Source: Sparassis latifolia (taxonomy: Eukaryota > Basidiomycota > Agaricomycetes > Polyporales > Sparassidaceae). From it: a stretch of 64,000 nt of DNA. The stretch covers positions 682,001 through 746,000 of the forward strand of contig CM031561.1 in assembly GCA_018466975.1 (NCBI GenBank), in the 5' to 3' direction. The notes beneath the pieces are model-generated. The model saw only the letters and a program-made list of their open reading frames with translations. It searched no databases and was not told the origin of the DNA. The translations under genes were made by a program, and so were the position numbers. Below are positions 23,501-35,400 of this stretch, piece after piece. Each line of letters opens with the position of its first letter. Position 1 is the stretch's first letter.

Positions 23501-25745
23501 AGATATAAGGTTTAGAAAGGTCTCACTTTGTTCACAGGCTCGTCGGAGATCAATTGGCCGACGTGCCGGAGTGATTTAGAGACGAATTTAGCTTTAGAAT
23601 GTCTCTAAACGGCTACGGGAAGGCATCCACTTGTTCATATGTGCATGATACATCCAACAAAGTCAATTGGTCTCCTGTCTTTGTGTAAATGCAAATGAGC
23701 TGCATCTTCTGATGATTTTTCTATGATTTTTGCTACACCCAATGAATGTTCACTGAAAAGAAAACAAAGAACTCTTGTCAACTTCAATTACTCAGCCAAA
23801 TTTGAGGCAGATTGGAAGTGAATTGCATATGAATAATGACAGGCCAACGTTGTGTATGAAGAAGCACGGAAACAAGAGCAAGAATGATTGTCTCCTGCCG
23901 TTGCAGCGGAGCCGGGTCGCTGTTCACTCATCCCAATAAGGCTATTTGGAGTTTGAAAAGTTCATGTGTGGCGCTCGAGTGCTTCCAGCCGCCTTCAAGT
24001 TGTATACTATCTCCCCCACATACAAGGCGGCTGGTTTCGAGCCTAACACCATTGAATGGATGCTAGGTTGCTACACATGGATACAAATATGGATGATACA
24101 AAAAAGAAGCTGAAAGCCCTACTTAGTGTCAAGCCGATAGTGTAATAATGTCGGAAAAATCTTTCGTGCTTAATAGGGCAGTTGCAAGACCCAAATTAGG
24201 AGTTGTCAGGCGAGGTCCATTGCAAGGCACATTGTTTTTTTCCGACATCAAATGTGGCATGGGTTAGGGTTAGGACAACGGAGGAGCGAAAAAAAAAGGC
24301 CTGCTCAGCCCGAGGGCCAAAGCAGGACAGGAAAATATTGAGACGGTGCATGAGCCGAAGCCCATACAAACTGTAGATTCCCCCTGAGGACAAGGTCGCC
24401 GTGCTATGAGAGGCCCCCACGGCCCATAAACCCAGGTAGATGAAGGGGCTTGTGCCATCAAGGTAAGTATGAGTTGCTATCATCCTTGCCCACTGATTAT
24501 ATCGTGGGGACGAAGTGCGCACGGACCATCGTGTTCTTCACGCTCACGTGAAGCTTTTTACAACTCGGAGGAGTCCTATCTTATGCATGATGCGAATGTT
24601 TTTGTTCAAACAGTGTACATGTGTAAATCGACAATTTATATAACGAGAACGGATAGAGGAGAGCACCAGGATCGGGTCTACATTTCCGCCCTTTCCCCAT
24701 TCTCATACCGCAGTTTGCCTCACAGCCAATGCACAAGAAACTTAGCATGAATTTTACAGGTCAACTGTAGTAATTTGTCGGCAGTTCATGCCTTCAACGT
24801 GTGACGAACAGTGACAGAGAGTATATATGATGGAAACCCGGAAGGTCAATTACAGCCTCTCAATTCCACCTTGGAGAGGTAATTGTCACGGTGGACAACA
24901 GAACTGGATGAGCTATCTGATCATGATTGGACAGCACGCATCAATACACCGGAAAGCAGAATACAGATACAAAGATGGACACATAACAATACTGATATTC
25001 GGGTCGCAGCACTCATCGTATTGCCTCCAAGATTTCCATCGAGGTTACGCTGTTACCGCGAATAACCTGGGATGCCACAACGATGAGGGCACAGTCAGCG
25101 ATCAGAGAAAAGACGCATGCATTAACGAGGACTCACGACTGTTCCAATGGGATGTTTTTGTGCTGGATTTGTCTCCTCCAGAGCATCGTCGATCACAAGG
25201 TTCAAGAAAAGGTCGTAACCTCGCAACGTCCCGCTGACTTTGCGACCTCCCTGGAGATGGACGAACAATTTCTTGTCCATGAACTAAATTGGACACAGAA
25301 ACGTTCAGTATTGTCATGCCATAACGATTGCGAGCAGTGGAAGAATAGGGTCACCTTCTTGAGTTCGGGCTGCGAGGCTTTAGACATGGTTGCAAGTGGA
25401 TAGCGCGAGGCTTGGGCGCTAGAGAGCGGGTAGCGGACACGTGGTTCTCATCCGCTTGCGGCACATAATGGGCGTTCCGCATCCCTCCTCAAAGTGAACG
25501 CTTTCTTTCTCCTACATCCGCACACTCTCTATAACTAGCTTGTGCACACACTATCTGGCTTTCATACTCTTATATATCCACCCCTGCATTTGTTGAACAT
25601 CTCACCGCCAAATTGGCCACTCGCTTCAAGTGGTTTCATTTAACTGGCCTTACACCGTGCGTCTGATCAATTTGCATCACCTATGCTGGACTCACGAAAT
25701 GCAGAAAGACCATAAGTATTTTATTGGACCTTAACACACCGCTCA
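23501..25745. other. 2.2-kb gene-poor stretch
   Basis: I support no gene here. Open frames of 60-136 codons occur on both strands (for example plus 24827-25237) but show no family resemblance, clear splice structure or composition typical of the neighbours. A two-unit TTAGGG run lies at 24261-24274. The last 300 bases before 25746 look like a promoter: CT-rich patches, and tatata-type sequence near 25571-25577. Confidence 0.5.
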
Positions 25746-27536
25746 ATGGCCTCCCCCGCCTCCCCTTCGGTACCGTCTACTGGCACCGGTTCTGCTCGCG
25801 TCAATTGGGGTAGACACGGCGATCCTGGGGCAGCATTTCGAGGACTCAGCAAGGGTAGAGGCAGTGGTCATGGAGGGAGAGGCCGGCGTGGTGGACGCCG
25901 CGGCGGCAATGGCGGAGGCAGAGGAGAGCCTTCCACGCTTGTCGACGAAGCCCCAAACAAACCGAGTGCCGATCAGACCAAGGAGAAGCTGCCGCCAACG
26001 GATGCGCCTAAAGCTGCCGCACCTCCAGCCCCTACGCCTAGTGCACCATCAACCAAGCCAGGTCAGTCAAAGCCACCAACAAGAAAACCGTCAGAGCATA
26101 AACCATCCAGGAAGGCTTCCATCGCTAGTGCAGATACATCCACATCCGCCCAGACTTCCGCAGCGTCGAGCAATCCTTCAATAGGCCGGCGAAAGCGGTC
26201 ATATACCCGGAACAAAGGAGGACCTACTGCGGCTCCTTCAAAGCAGTCTCTATCTACCCAATCGAGCTATAGCCAGCTCTGTGCTGAGAGACCTGCACTA
26301 GTTGCCAAAGACCCCCCCCCTCACCTGATGCCTCCCCCCTCGACACCCACGTTCAACATCAAGAACGACATCGATGCTTTGGTGGAACGTGTTCGTGCAG
26401 GCGCAATGGACCGTCCTTCCACCCCAGGCAGTCACATCGACTGGGCGAGTGACGAGGATGACAGTCTTCCCGATCTTCCCGACTGGGGTCTCGCATCCAA
26501 TCGATCCAATCGATCCAGGAGAGAAAGTGTCATCTCTCCAATATTGGAGGATACGCTTAAGCCCCTTCCAAGTTTGGATCTAGGGACTCCGGTTATTGTG
26601 ATGTCACACGATCCGGAAGATGTTGTTGTTCTGCCCGATATGTCCGTGTCGAGAGAACATGATTTCAAGACGTCTGAAGAAACAAGGGAAGCTGTTCCCC
26701 ATGTTATGACAGCTTCTTCTATCGTACAGGAGAAACAAGCGGAAGACAGTCATGTTGGAAAGGGTGGCGAGGCTACCTCCGAATCCCTGGAGGACCTTGC
26801 CTCCAAGGTGGAAGACGACGCCAAGACAGATGTATCGTCAACTGTAGCAACGACGGACTCGCCCGGTTTGTCCACGCGGCAGACGACATTGGAGAGCTTG
26901 TCCCCGCCTAAGGCGGCAGGAAAACTTCCAATACATCCCTCGCTCCCTCCCAAGCCATTTACCCATTCGGTATCCTCAAAACAACCCCCTCGAGCTGAGC
27001 CCGTGTTAAGTGTTCCGCGTCCTGAGCCAATAGTGGTGGAGCCACCGTTCGAAAGTGGACTAGCACAGTCAATACATGCGCCGGGCGCGAAGTCGGCTCC
27101 CGTGGAAGCCTCCTCTACGAAGAGCCGTTCCACGGAGCGTGGGCTTGCAGCGTCAATGCATGTGCCATTGCCATCCGCACCCAGCCAGTCTTCCAATCAT
27201 CTCTCGCCTGATGCCTCCTATCACACGCACAACCGCTCGCGCACGCTAGGACGCCTCGGTCACCGCCAGCCGTATACCGCGCCTGCGTCTGGCTTTCCCG
27301 GTCATCATTCGGATCCTGACCGGGAGCGGCCATTCTCAGCGAACATCTCGCATCATGCGCGCACGCACTCCACACCGCCGACGGGCCCGGGGACCGCCAC
27401 AGCGCATGCTCGCACTGTGCACGCTGCCAGACCTGTTATCACGGTCGATGCGATCTCCAGGCTCGCCAGGACGCTGAATGCGGCCGGTATCAGACGGGAA
27501 GCACCTGCGGTGACCGTGGCGAAGGATTCAAGTTGA
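25746..27536 (+). CDS. Large low-complexity RGG-rich protein, unknown function
   Basis: One uninterrupted frame of 596 residues from an ATG at 25746. Residues of about 35-60 form a Gly/Arg cluster (RGSGHGGRGRRGGRRGGNGG), typical of RNA-binding or condensate-forming proteins. Then come long Ser/Pro/Thr/Ala-rich disordered segments, a basic patch (GRRKRSYTRNKGG), an acidic patch (DWASDEDDSLPDLPDWG) and a final His/Pro/Ala-rich stretch. A short ordered-looking helix (IKNDIDALVERVRAGAM) precedes the acidic patch. No catalytic domain is visible. RNA association is inferred from the RGG cluster only. Intronless, unlike nearly all its neighbours. Confidence 0.7.
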   Translation: MASPASPSVPSTGTGSARVNWGRHGDPGAAFRGLSKGRGSGHGGRGRRGGRRGGNGGGRGEPSTLVDEAPNKPSADQTKEKLPPTDAPKAAAPPAPTPSAPSTKPGQSKPPTRKPSEHKPSRKASIASADTSTSAQTSAASSNPSIGRRKRSYTRNKGGPTAAPSKQSLSTQSSYSQLCAERPALVAKDPPPHLMPPPSTPTFNIKNDIDALVERVRAGAMDRPSTPGSHIDWASDEDDSLPDLPDWGLASNRSNRSRRESVISPILEDTLKPLPSLDLGTPVIVMSHDPEDVVVLPDMSVSREHDFKTSEETREAVPHVMTASSIVQEKQAEDSHVGKGGEATSESLEDLASKVEDDAKTDVSSTVATTDSPGLSTRQTTLESLSPPKAAGKLPIHPSLPPKPFTHSVSSKQPPRAEPVLSVPRPEPIVVEPPFESGLAQSIHAPGAKSAPVEASSTKSRSTERGLAASMHVPLPSAPSQSSNHLSPDASYHTHNRSRTLGRLGHRQPYTAPASGFPGHHSDPDRERPFSANISHHARTHSTPPTGPGTATAHARTVHAARPVITVDAISRLARTLNAAGIRREAPAVTVAKDSS

Positions 27537-27868
27537 TCTTCATCCCCGTTGCAACCGCGCCTATAAACGCCAACAATGTACTTGCTGTCTATGATGTCTG
27601 TCGCAGTCTGCTTAGTCTTCTTTGCTATCCATCGGACACCCGTCAAGTGCTTCCGCTTGTATATATTAGATACCCGCCTGACCTAGGCTCACATTTCTCA
27701 TTGCTCGGGCTATATACAGTCTCCTAATATTGGGGGGTATCTGTCGAGTTACAGTGTACTATTACCAGGCTACGTTACTGGGAACATGGAGTTACAGTGT
27801 GCGCATGCAGACGATACATGGCGCGCACTTACCAGCAAAATTTCTGATCGAATGTGGACCTGTAAAAA
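27537..27868. other. Convergent 3' intergenic region
   Basis: No gene seen between the RGG-rich gene (plus) and MDM10 (minus). Confidence 0.6.
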
Positions 27869-29392
27869 CTAACCGGAACTGAAGTACGAGAGTTCAAGTC
27901 CAATTGCCTTGATAGGTTTCGAACGGCTGGAAAGATTGGAGACTATGCCCAAGCTGACCAGAATGTTTCGCAGCCGTCCCTCCCACATCAACGACACATC
28001 CTACCCAGCAGAGTCAATGAACGCCGGAGAGGACACAAATCCATACTCACCGTTGTAGTGGAAGCGCGTGCTTTCACTACTCCCTGCACGTCACCACTGT
28101 GTTCAAACGAAGCCGGTTGTCGAGGGGCCGTAGAGTCTGCAGGGACGGCGGATGAATTTACCGGAGTAAATTTGCGACGAGTCCACCATTCTGCACCGAC
28201 GGTCCACTCGCTTTCGTAGCTGTAGACATTGAAGTCGAACCGAGAGCTAACTGACAGGTCCGGCGATACACGCGCTGCGTACGCGCCAGATATATGGCCG
28301 AGCATGGGATTGAAGAGCGCGGTGATGGTGGTGGGAGGTTGTGATGGAGGACACCGCGAGGGACATGACAAGGCAGATGAAGATGAGGGAAGCTGGAATG
28401 ATGGAGGAGTAGCGTCTGGGAGGGTAGTAAATCGTATACCAGTAGACACTGTAACACATGTTAGAAATCTGAGACCCATGGAAATTGCCACGACTCACCG
28501 CCAGCGCTCTTCTCCTTCGCGCTGAAGTAGAACTCAGCGCCAGCCGATATCCGACCCTTCAGGCCCCCCTCCATAGCATCTTCCTCGTCTATCCGCTTGA
28601 GCTCTGATGGCGACTTGATGCTTTCCTCTGTCGGCTCGGCAGAGCTTCCCAGCTTCCCGAAGTTATGCAAGCACCGGACACCCCACATTCCATCTTCGGC
28701 GCTCCATGTATATTCCGTGCACCACTTCCCGGTATCGTGTTGCACGCTGAACATGATGTTGCTCGCATGCACTGAGCGAGTCCGCTCTGACACCAAACTC
28801 GAGCGTGGGTCAGATATAGCGGCTACCATAGCTTGGATAGTTGGGGATAGCCTCGTTGAGTAGAGCGCATCAAGTCTGCCGGTGGGGATGTAGTAACGGC
28901 CGTAAAGCAGGTAGTCTGCAAGGAGGTTCATAGCATATTTGGGTGTGCGACATGGGAGATAGCACGCACTCACCACGGGTATCGACCCGCTCTCCTGCAA
29001 GCCATTCTTCTTCCTTCCCTTCCGGTCTCCGTGGCTGATCATAAACCTTGAAACGGTCGACTAACTCTTTGAAGCGCACGTCTCCAGAGCCCTTCACGTC
29101 GAGATCGCATGAAGTAAATATGTACCCCACAGAGCCGTTAAGTGATGGAAGAGCATTCATAGAATACGTTGTCTTGAATAAAGGATTGGGGGACTTGGAA
29201 ATGGAGAAATGCAGGCCCCGGGGTACCGAGAAATCGAGAATAGCTAGACGCACAGCCAGTTAGTTGATTCTTCGCACTCAGGAGATTTGACCGACCATTA
29301 GAAGACCGTGTTAGGTTGGCATAGAGATTGTCTTCATTCCAACCTGTGGCATGGTAGTAGCTGCGCAAGACGTATGAGGCGAAGGGATGCAT
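27869..29392 (-). CDS. MDM10: Mitochondrial outer-membrane beta-barrel protein Mdm10 (ERMES)
   Basis: Subunit of the ER-mitochondria encounter structure and modulator of the SAM assembly complex in the outer mitochondrial membrane. The start MHPFASYVLRSYYHATGWNE (ATG at 29392) is the hallmark N-terminus of Mdm10. Further conserved blocks are LDFSVPRGLHFSISKSPNPL, FKTTYSMNALPSLNGSVGYI, YLLYGRYYIPTGRLDALYS, the alternating strands around RISAGAEFYFSAKEKSAG, and NPMLGHISGAYAARVSPDL. The last exon reads DVSLMWEGRLRNILVSLG and then SRSKPIKAIGLELSYFSSG, whose final hydrophobic strand fits the beta-signal. Five exons with short introns. Divergent from the gene at 29547, with 154 bp between start codons. 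Complete. Confidence 0.92.
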
Positions 29393-29546
29393 GCCAGTGG
29401 TGATGGTGAAGACCAAGAGTTCAGTAGCGATCGACACGAATCTCGAGATTAGCGCTCTAAAGCTGTAGCAAGTTCTCTCCACCTCCCCGCCCCGGCTACA
29501 GCTGAATTATGGTATTCTGGCTGACGCGCTGACGTTCGACACTGAC

Positions 29547-30541
29547 ATGGCATCGTTGTTTCCACCATCGGGCCCCACACTTCCTCCGTTCCGTACGCTA
29601 CTCATACAGGGCCCTTACCATCCTACGGCACCTATTCATCTTGTGCTCTCGCACACTACCGAGAATCCTTCAGCCAAGGCAATTTTACTGTCAACGTCCA
29701 AGAAGAAGCTTTTTTCATCATTGAAAGAGTCACTCGATGACTGGCTAGCTACTCACGGCTCCGATGGTCGCGTCTGCAACTCTGCCTCGCGAGTCAACAT
29801 CCAGTCGGTACTGTTTTGCTTCTCGGCGTAGTAAGCTTATTCGTGCGCAGCTATCCGCGTAGCCCTGCGCACCTCGCTCTTCTCCTGTCAATGTTACACA
29901 CGTACAATGGGGCATTCTACCATCCTAAGACCACAATTGACAGCGCCACTTCCCTTCTTGTTCTCCATGAACTCTCTGCATATTTCTTGTTGAACAACTC
30001 TGAGGCCACGTATGTACGTTCGTATATTCTCGTGTGCAGGAATAACGCGCAAACATCAGTTCAGCGTGTCATCGTACCTCTCTTTAGTTTCGCATGCTCT
30101 AGCAGCGGCTACGACTTTATCATCGGACTCGTCAGTATTTTTTGTGGCATTAGTGAGTCACCCTGAAACTCTTTTTAGTTCTGACGTCGTGCTGGCCCTT
30201 TTCGACTCTGGCTTGGAACAATTGAAGCTGCCGATCATCCGTCCTGTATCCCATGATGCAAGCGACGGCAATCCGCCTCCGATACGGAGCGAGCTTGTGG
30301 CTGGTTTCGTCCAAAGGTACTTCCAGTGGGTAGGTGTAGTTGAAGGTAAGTCCTGCTTACCGGTATGATCTTGTGTCCCGTCGTTTGGTTGAAAACATCA
30401 TCAGTGGACATCGAGGTGGCCCACCCAGCTGTTTCGGGGCGGATGGTAATGATTACTTTACGCGGGGGCTCGGAAGACGAGATCACATGGAAGTGGTCCG
30501 AAAGTGGCGATGCAGGCGGGGTGACCTTTTCTTGGCAGTAA
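29547..30541 (+). CDS. Conserved fungal protein of unknown function
   Basis: Five or six exons encoding about 260 residues. The product starts MASLFPPSGPTLPPFRTLLI and continues with a strand-turn pattern (HLVLSHTTEN, then AKAILLSTSKKKLFSSLKES). Later blocks are PAHLALLLSMLHTYNGAF, SLLVLHELSAYFL, SVSSYLSLVSHALAAATTL, then DVVLALFDSGLEQLKLPIIR. It ends in a beta-rich tail with EITWKWSESGD and the stop at 30539-30541. The alternation of short strands and amphipathic helices would suit a RecA-like fold such as that of Elongator Elp6 or Rad51 paralogues, but no Walker motif is visible and I do not claim that identity. Introns fall near 29817, 30010 and 30130, plus a later one. Confidence 0.6.
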
Positions 30542-30800
30542 GATATGATGAGAGTCCTGCGTTGTGTCCTAGTGCAGCAACGCTGCAGCAAGTCTTAATA
30601 TTGATGTTCAAACGGCTACGGCGCATGAGTATTTGAGAAAGACGGACCGGGAGAAACTCATACGTGTCCGCACATGCAAAGGTGATCCCGTGATCGCTTC
30701 GCGTGAGTAGCCTTCTGAATTGACGCGACTCCTCTCCACAACGTCTTATGTCTGTCCTCTGTGCTAGTCTTCTCTACTAAACTAATCTCTGGACTGAGGG

Positions 30801-32164
30801 ATGGAATTCTTCAACGATGTCGGGGGAGATCCCCTGAAGCCCACCCTCTTTGAGCTCGTTGCCCAAGAACAGCTGAGGGATCTGCTGCAACCCGCTCTGA
30901 AGTATGTCTTATCGGTAAGTTAGGAAGCGAGTGGAAACTGTCCTGTCATAGATGAACCCGTACCTAAGGTCTTCGCCCAACGATACCCACGCCACCTCTT
31001 AAAGGTAGTGAATCGGCATGAGGAGTTCTATGCTATCCTCATGTTCCTCGTAGAGCGGCATTACCTTCGCAAACATGGTGAGAACTACTGGCTTGTTCAT
31101 TTATATGCGGAGTTTCATCTGTGTAGGTGCTTCTTTTGCGGAGAATTTCTACGGCCTGAAGCGACGGAGAAGACCTCTGTTTGAGACAGAACGTGCGCGA
31201 ACTGCAGTTCCAGGCGTCCCATCTGAAGAAAGCCTGCGAAATCAGGACATATGGAGGTCCTTGTTCTTTCTCGTGCGTCTGTGTAATCACCCTCCGTTGG
31301 ATGTACTTAGGGCCAGTAACAGATTGGATTTCCGTACCTGCGTACGAAAGCTCAAGACTACTTTGAAGAGCTAGGCGGTGGTGTTCAGTCTGAGGTAATC
31401 GAAGAAAGTCTAGCAAGTAGACAGCTCCGAGCGTTGACTCAAGAAGTGGGTATATTAATCATTAGAGGGACCCATCTCTCACACGTTCGGCAGACTTTTG
31501 CGGGTCGACTACGGAGGATATACAAGACAGTGTATCCTTGGCTTAATACAAGCTTGGAAGTATGGCTCCTGGTATGCAATATCGCATATCTGTGTAACCA
31601 AACTCCATTCTATCGACCATGGCTTTCATGGATCGGGGTGGACATTCGCCGCGTTGGAATGGATGATTTGGTTTGTTCTATTCATCAAAGTTGAAATTCC
31701 GCTGACGTACATTAAAGCATGCTGCACAGCGGACACTGAAGCCACAGTCACCCGTGAGTAGGTCACGCGGGCTGTTGGCGGGTCTACGACGGCTACTATT
31801 GTCATCACCACGGCTGATGCTCGACTCTCTGAGCGTTCTCCTGCCTACCGCCATATTTTTCATCAAGTTCTTGGAATGGTGGTATTCGCCCTCTTCACCA
31901 GCGCGAACGCTGTCTTCGTCACCGCTAGGACCAGCGGTGCCGCCGCCACGGATGTGTCCGCCTCATCCGCAGGGGATTGCGTTGGACCACACAGGCTACG
32001 GCTCATGCCCACTCTGCCGCGAAGGCATATCGAACGCTACTGCGTTGCCCTCAGGCTATGTGTTCTGCTACCGCTGCGCGTTCGAGTATGTCGAGACACA
32101 TAGAAAATGTCCTGTAACATTGTTACCCACGCAGGTGTGGCAGCTCAGAAAGATACTGATCTGA
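30801..32164 (+). CDS. PEX12: Peroxin-12, RING-type peroxisomal ubiquitin ligase subunit
   Basis: Integral peroxisomal membrane protein that, with Pex2 and Pex10, forms the ligase and export channel recycling the import receptor Pex5. The start is MEFFNDVGGDPLKPTLFELV (ATG 30801). Conserved blocks are RHLLKVVNRHEEFYAILMFL, VERHYLRKHGASFAENFYGL, RRIYKTVYPWLNTSLEVWLL, and the membrane segment LMLDSLSVLLPTAIFFIKFL before EWWYSPSSPA. The C-terminal RING-like domain carries CPLC, GYVFCYRCAF and HRKCPVTLLP, the reduced zinc-ligand set usual for PEX12, which binds one zinc. The stop is at 32162-32164. Several introns of 50-60 bp interrupt it. Complete, tandem with the upstream gene (259 bp) and the Pho81-like gene downstream (245 bp). 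Confidence 0.9.
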
Positions 32165-32409
32165 GCGCGTTGATTGTACGCACGTTCATAGAATCCGATC
32201 GGGTAGATTATCGCGAAGCAAGATTGTAATGGCACGTGGGTGTAGTAATGGTAGTACTAATAGCACAATGTGTTCTGCACCAGACTTTGGCAATGGGGGG
32301 GCCTGCGACTCCCGCGATTATTTAGTTCTTCCAATCAGTACTTCTCATATACGGCTCCGAAGCAGTGTACCACTCCGTTCTGACAGCCACCTCCTGAAGG
32401 TTTCCGAAT

Positions 32410-35400
32410 ATGAAGGTTTTTATCCTGATTTCTCGCTACTGTCCTGGCGTGCACTCAACTATCGTACCTTTTAGTTTGGCAAGCAGATTCAAGCTGAGCA
32501 GGTCCCCGGATGGTCTGCGTACTACTTGGACTATAAGTCCCTGAAGAAGATCATATCTTCTCTTGCAGCCAACCGCCCCGCGTCCGAGGCAGCAGCGTTA
32601 GCTCAAGGCATTCGTCCCGGAGACATCTTTACTTCTAGGACGCCTAGTTCTCAGAGCCCCGCAGTAGTCACGGGAGATGTCTCGGAGGATCCTTCTATTC
32701 TAGCTGCGTTGGGGCAAGACGACGATCGAGGACCAGGTTTCCAAGCCCACAAGGCCGCCTTCTTCTTTAAACTTGAACGCGAGCTAGAGAAGGTAAGATC
32801 GTCTGACCATCCATGCGAGCCGTAATCTCATATTGGCAACTAGATCAATGCCTTCTACTTGGAGAAGGAGGCCGAACTCAAGCTGCGACTTGAAACGTTA
32901 CTGTCCAAGCGGAGAGCTGCGGCGATGCGTGTACTCCCCGACTCTGTCGACGACGCCACAAAGAATCACGTCGAGTGGAGTGCTGTCGAGGAGGGCTTCC
33001 GCCTTCTGGAGCGGGATCTGGGGAAATTGCAGGTATACGAAAGCAACTGCTTGCGTTTACGCTTATACATACTTGATGTCTCTAGCAATTCATTGAGATC
33101 AATGCGACGGGTTTCCGGAAGATCCTCAAGAAATGGGATAAGCGCTCCAAGTCGACAACGAAAGAGCTCTATCTCTCTCGACAGATTGAAGTCCAACCAG
33201 TCTTTAATAGACAGGTACGTACTGCGCGTGTCGTTTGTGGATGCACTTACATCATGCACACTTCCAGCTCATCTCCGAATTGTCTGACACAGTTGCGGCA
33301 TGTCTCCTTGATCTGACAGATTTATCCATTGGTCTGAAGCACGAGGGGTCGCATGCGGACGACGTTCTTCTTAGTAAACAACTGGGGATTGACAGGAGCG
33401 TCCAGATGGGTCCATTCCATGACCTTGAGAGTAATCTCAGGAAAGCAATCACTGAAGAGGATAGGGCAGCTGTACAGGACATTGTCCGGTACTCTGACTC
33501 GCTCGGGCAACTTGGAGAGGCTAAAATGCACGTCACTCGCATTCTATGGAAAGCGGTCATCGACGCACCTCCTGAACTGGCAGACCTTATATTGGCCTCT
33601 ACTGCTAATCCGTTCGATTACACCTTCGTTGACGATATCAATGGCCGAACTTGTCTACACGAGGCAGCTATAGTGGGCGCTCCTCGTTTGGTTGATCTTT
33701 GCTTGGCAAGTGGGGTACAGCGGAATAAGATCGATGTATATGGTCGCTCTGCACTGCATTATGCTGCCATGAATGGGCGCTCCGCAATTTGTCGAAGACT
33801 CATCGAGGTCGGACTACCCCCGGACGTCGTCGACATGGACAACTGCACGCCTCTTGTCTACGCCGTTTTGAAGGGCTCCGTGGATTGCGTCCGCGTATTA
33901 CTCGAGGAAGGGAAGGTCTCGGTACAGGAAGGACAAGTGAGCAGTAATCTTATGCCACTATCCCTGGCAGCGCACGCCGGACACCTCGATGTTGTCATAC
34001 TTTTACTCCAACATGGTGCACCGAGCATCGCAAACACGAATGGAGAATATCCCATCCATCTTGCCGCCCAAGAAGGTCACGCAGATATCTGCCGATTACT
34101 TGCGCTCCAAGAAGGTTGGGATATTTCTGACAAGTACAACGAATGGACTCCTCTATTTCACGCGGCTCGTTTTGGCCGGGAAGCCGCTCTTCAGGTGCTG
34201 CTGGAAATCGGCAGTCGCGTACATTTGACCGATGAGGTTGGGAATTCGGCTGTTTATTATGCCGCTTGGTACGGTCATCGAACGTGTGTCACACTCTTAC
34301 TGGAAGCTTCAGCCAAAATGTCTCCAAGAAGGCTTCCGCTCGCCCACAAGTCTCCTCTGACCGACACTCAAAGATCCACGGGGACTGAATCAGATGTAGA
34401 CATCATCCCTTCGTTGTATCTGCCTCCTCCCATGATGCCCTATCGAGTCTACGGTCACAACTATCTGGACAAAACATCGTTGATTCAAGTCTCTATCGGA
34501 CATCTATCCTCACAATATGGAGAATCCTCTGGAGACATCTCTTCGGCTATCCGTCTGCGTCATCCTCTTGCAGATTCACAATTCGACGATCGGTACCTCC
34601 ACTCATCGCCGCTGTTGAAATTGGTAATGACTGCCACACCAGTTGTAACATCTGCGCCGTATAGCGTCGCGTTGCCAATACGAGAGACCAGGATTGTCTT
34701 CACGTTCCAAGTTCCTTCGGTTGATTCGCTCGCATTGGAGTTCTCACTGTATCCGAACTTCGGCACCAAAACTATCGGTCGCGCGACTGCTCTTCCAGAT
34801 ATGTTCCAGAATATACAGAACAACCAACAGTTCGTTTTACCCATTTTAGACTCTCGCCTTCACGTCATCGGAGAGGTAATCTCTGCCTCAATTGATCGCA
34901 TTAATTTTGGACTAACATTTTGTTGTAGATTTCATTTGAGGTAAACATCATCACTCCGTTCAGCGGGGTCACATTAGAAATTGGCGGCTCCGTAGAGACT
35001 TACTGGAAGTCACTGTCTATGCCTGTTCCAGCGCCTACGTCTAGGGTACTGTCGTCGCGGCATACCCAACCAGGGCGACCAATAAACTCTGCCCATACAT
35101 CGCCGTCAAATCCGTCTGTCGCTGTATTGGGGGGGCATTCGTTAACCCATTCATCCCTTAACGGCTACTACGTATACGTTACTGTACAAGTTACACGAGA
35201 CTTCTGCCCAGTGGTTTTCGCTGATTGGCTGCTGCCTGAACCCGGATACGAATTGGGCGTCGCGGACGTGACTTTGGCACAGTTTCAAACATTGTCGCAG
35301 GGCCTGGGGAGAGAATTGCATTCCTTGGAGGACATTTCACTTTCGGCTGCTGGATGGCACAGTCTGGCAAGCAATTCAATGGTCTCTCTGGCAGATCTGG

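Noticed and set aside
24261..24274. TTAGGG repeat as an interstitial telomere
   Set aside because: Only about two units are present; chance or a factor-binding site is as likely.
24196..24522. Minus-strand open frame of 108 codons
   Set aside because: Low-complexity and homopolymer-containing sequence in a gene-poor stretch, with no splice context or homology.
24827..25403. Plus-strand open frames upstream of the RGG-rich gene
   Set aside because: Overlapping short frames in two phases with no start context or recognisable domain.
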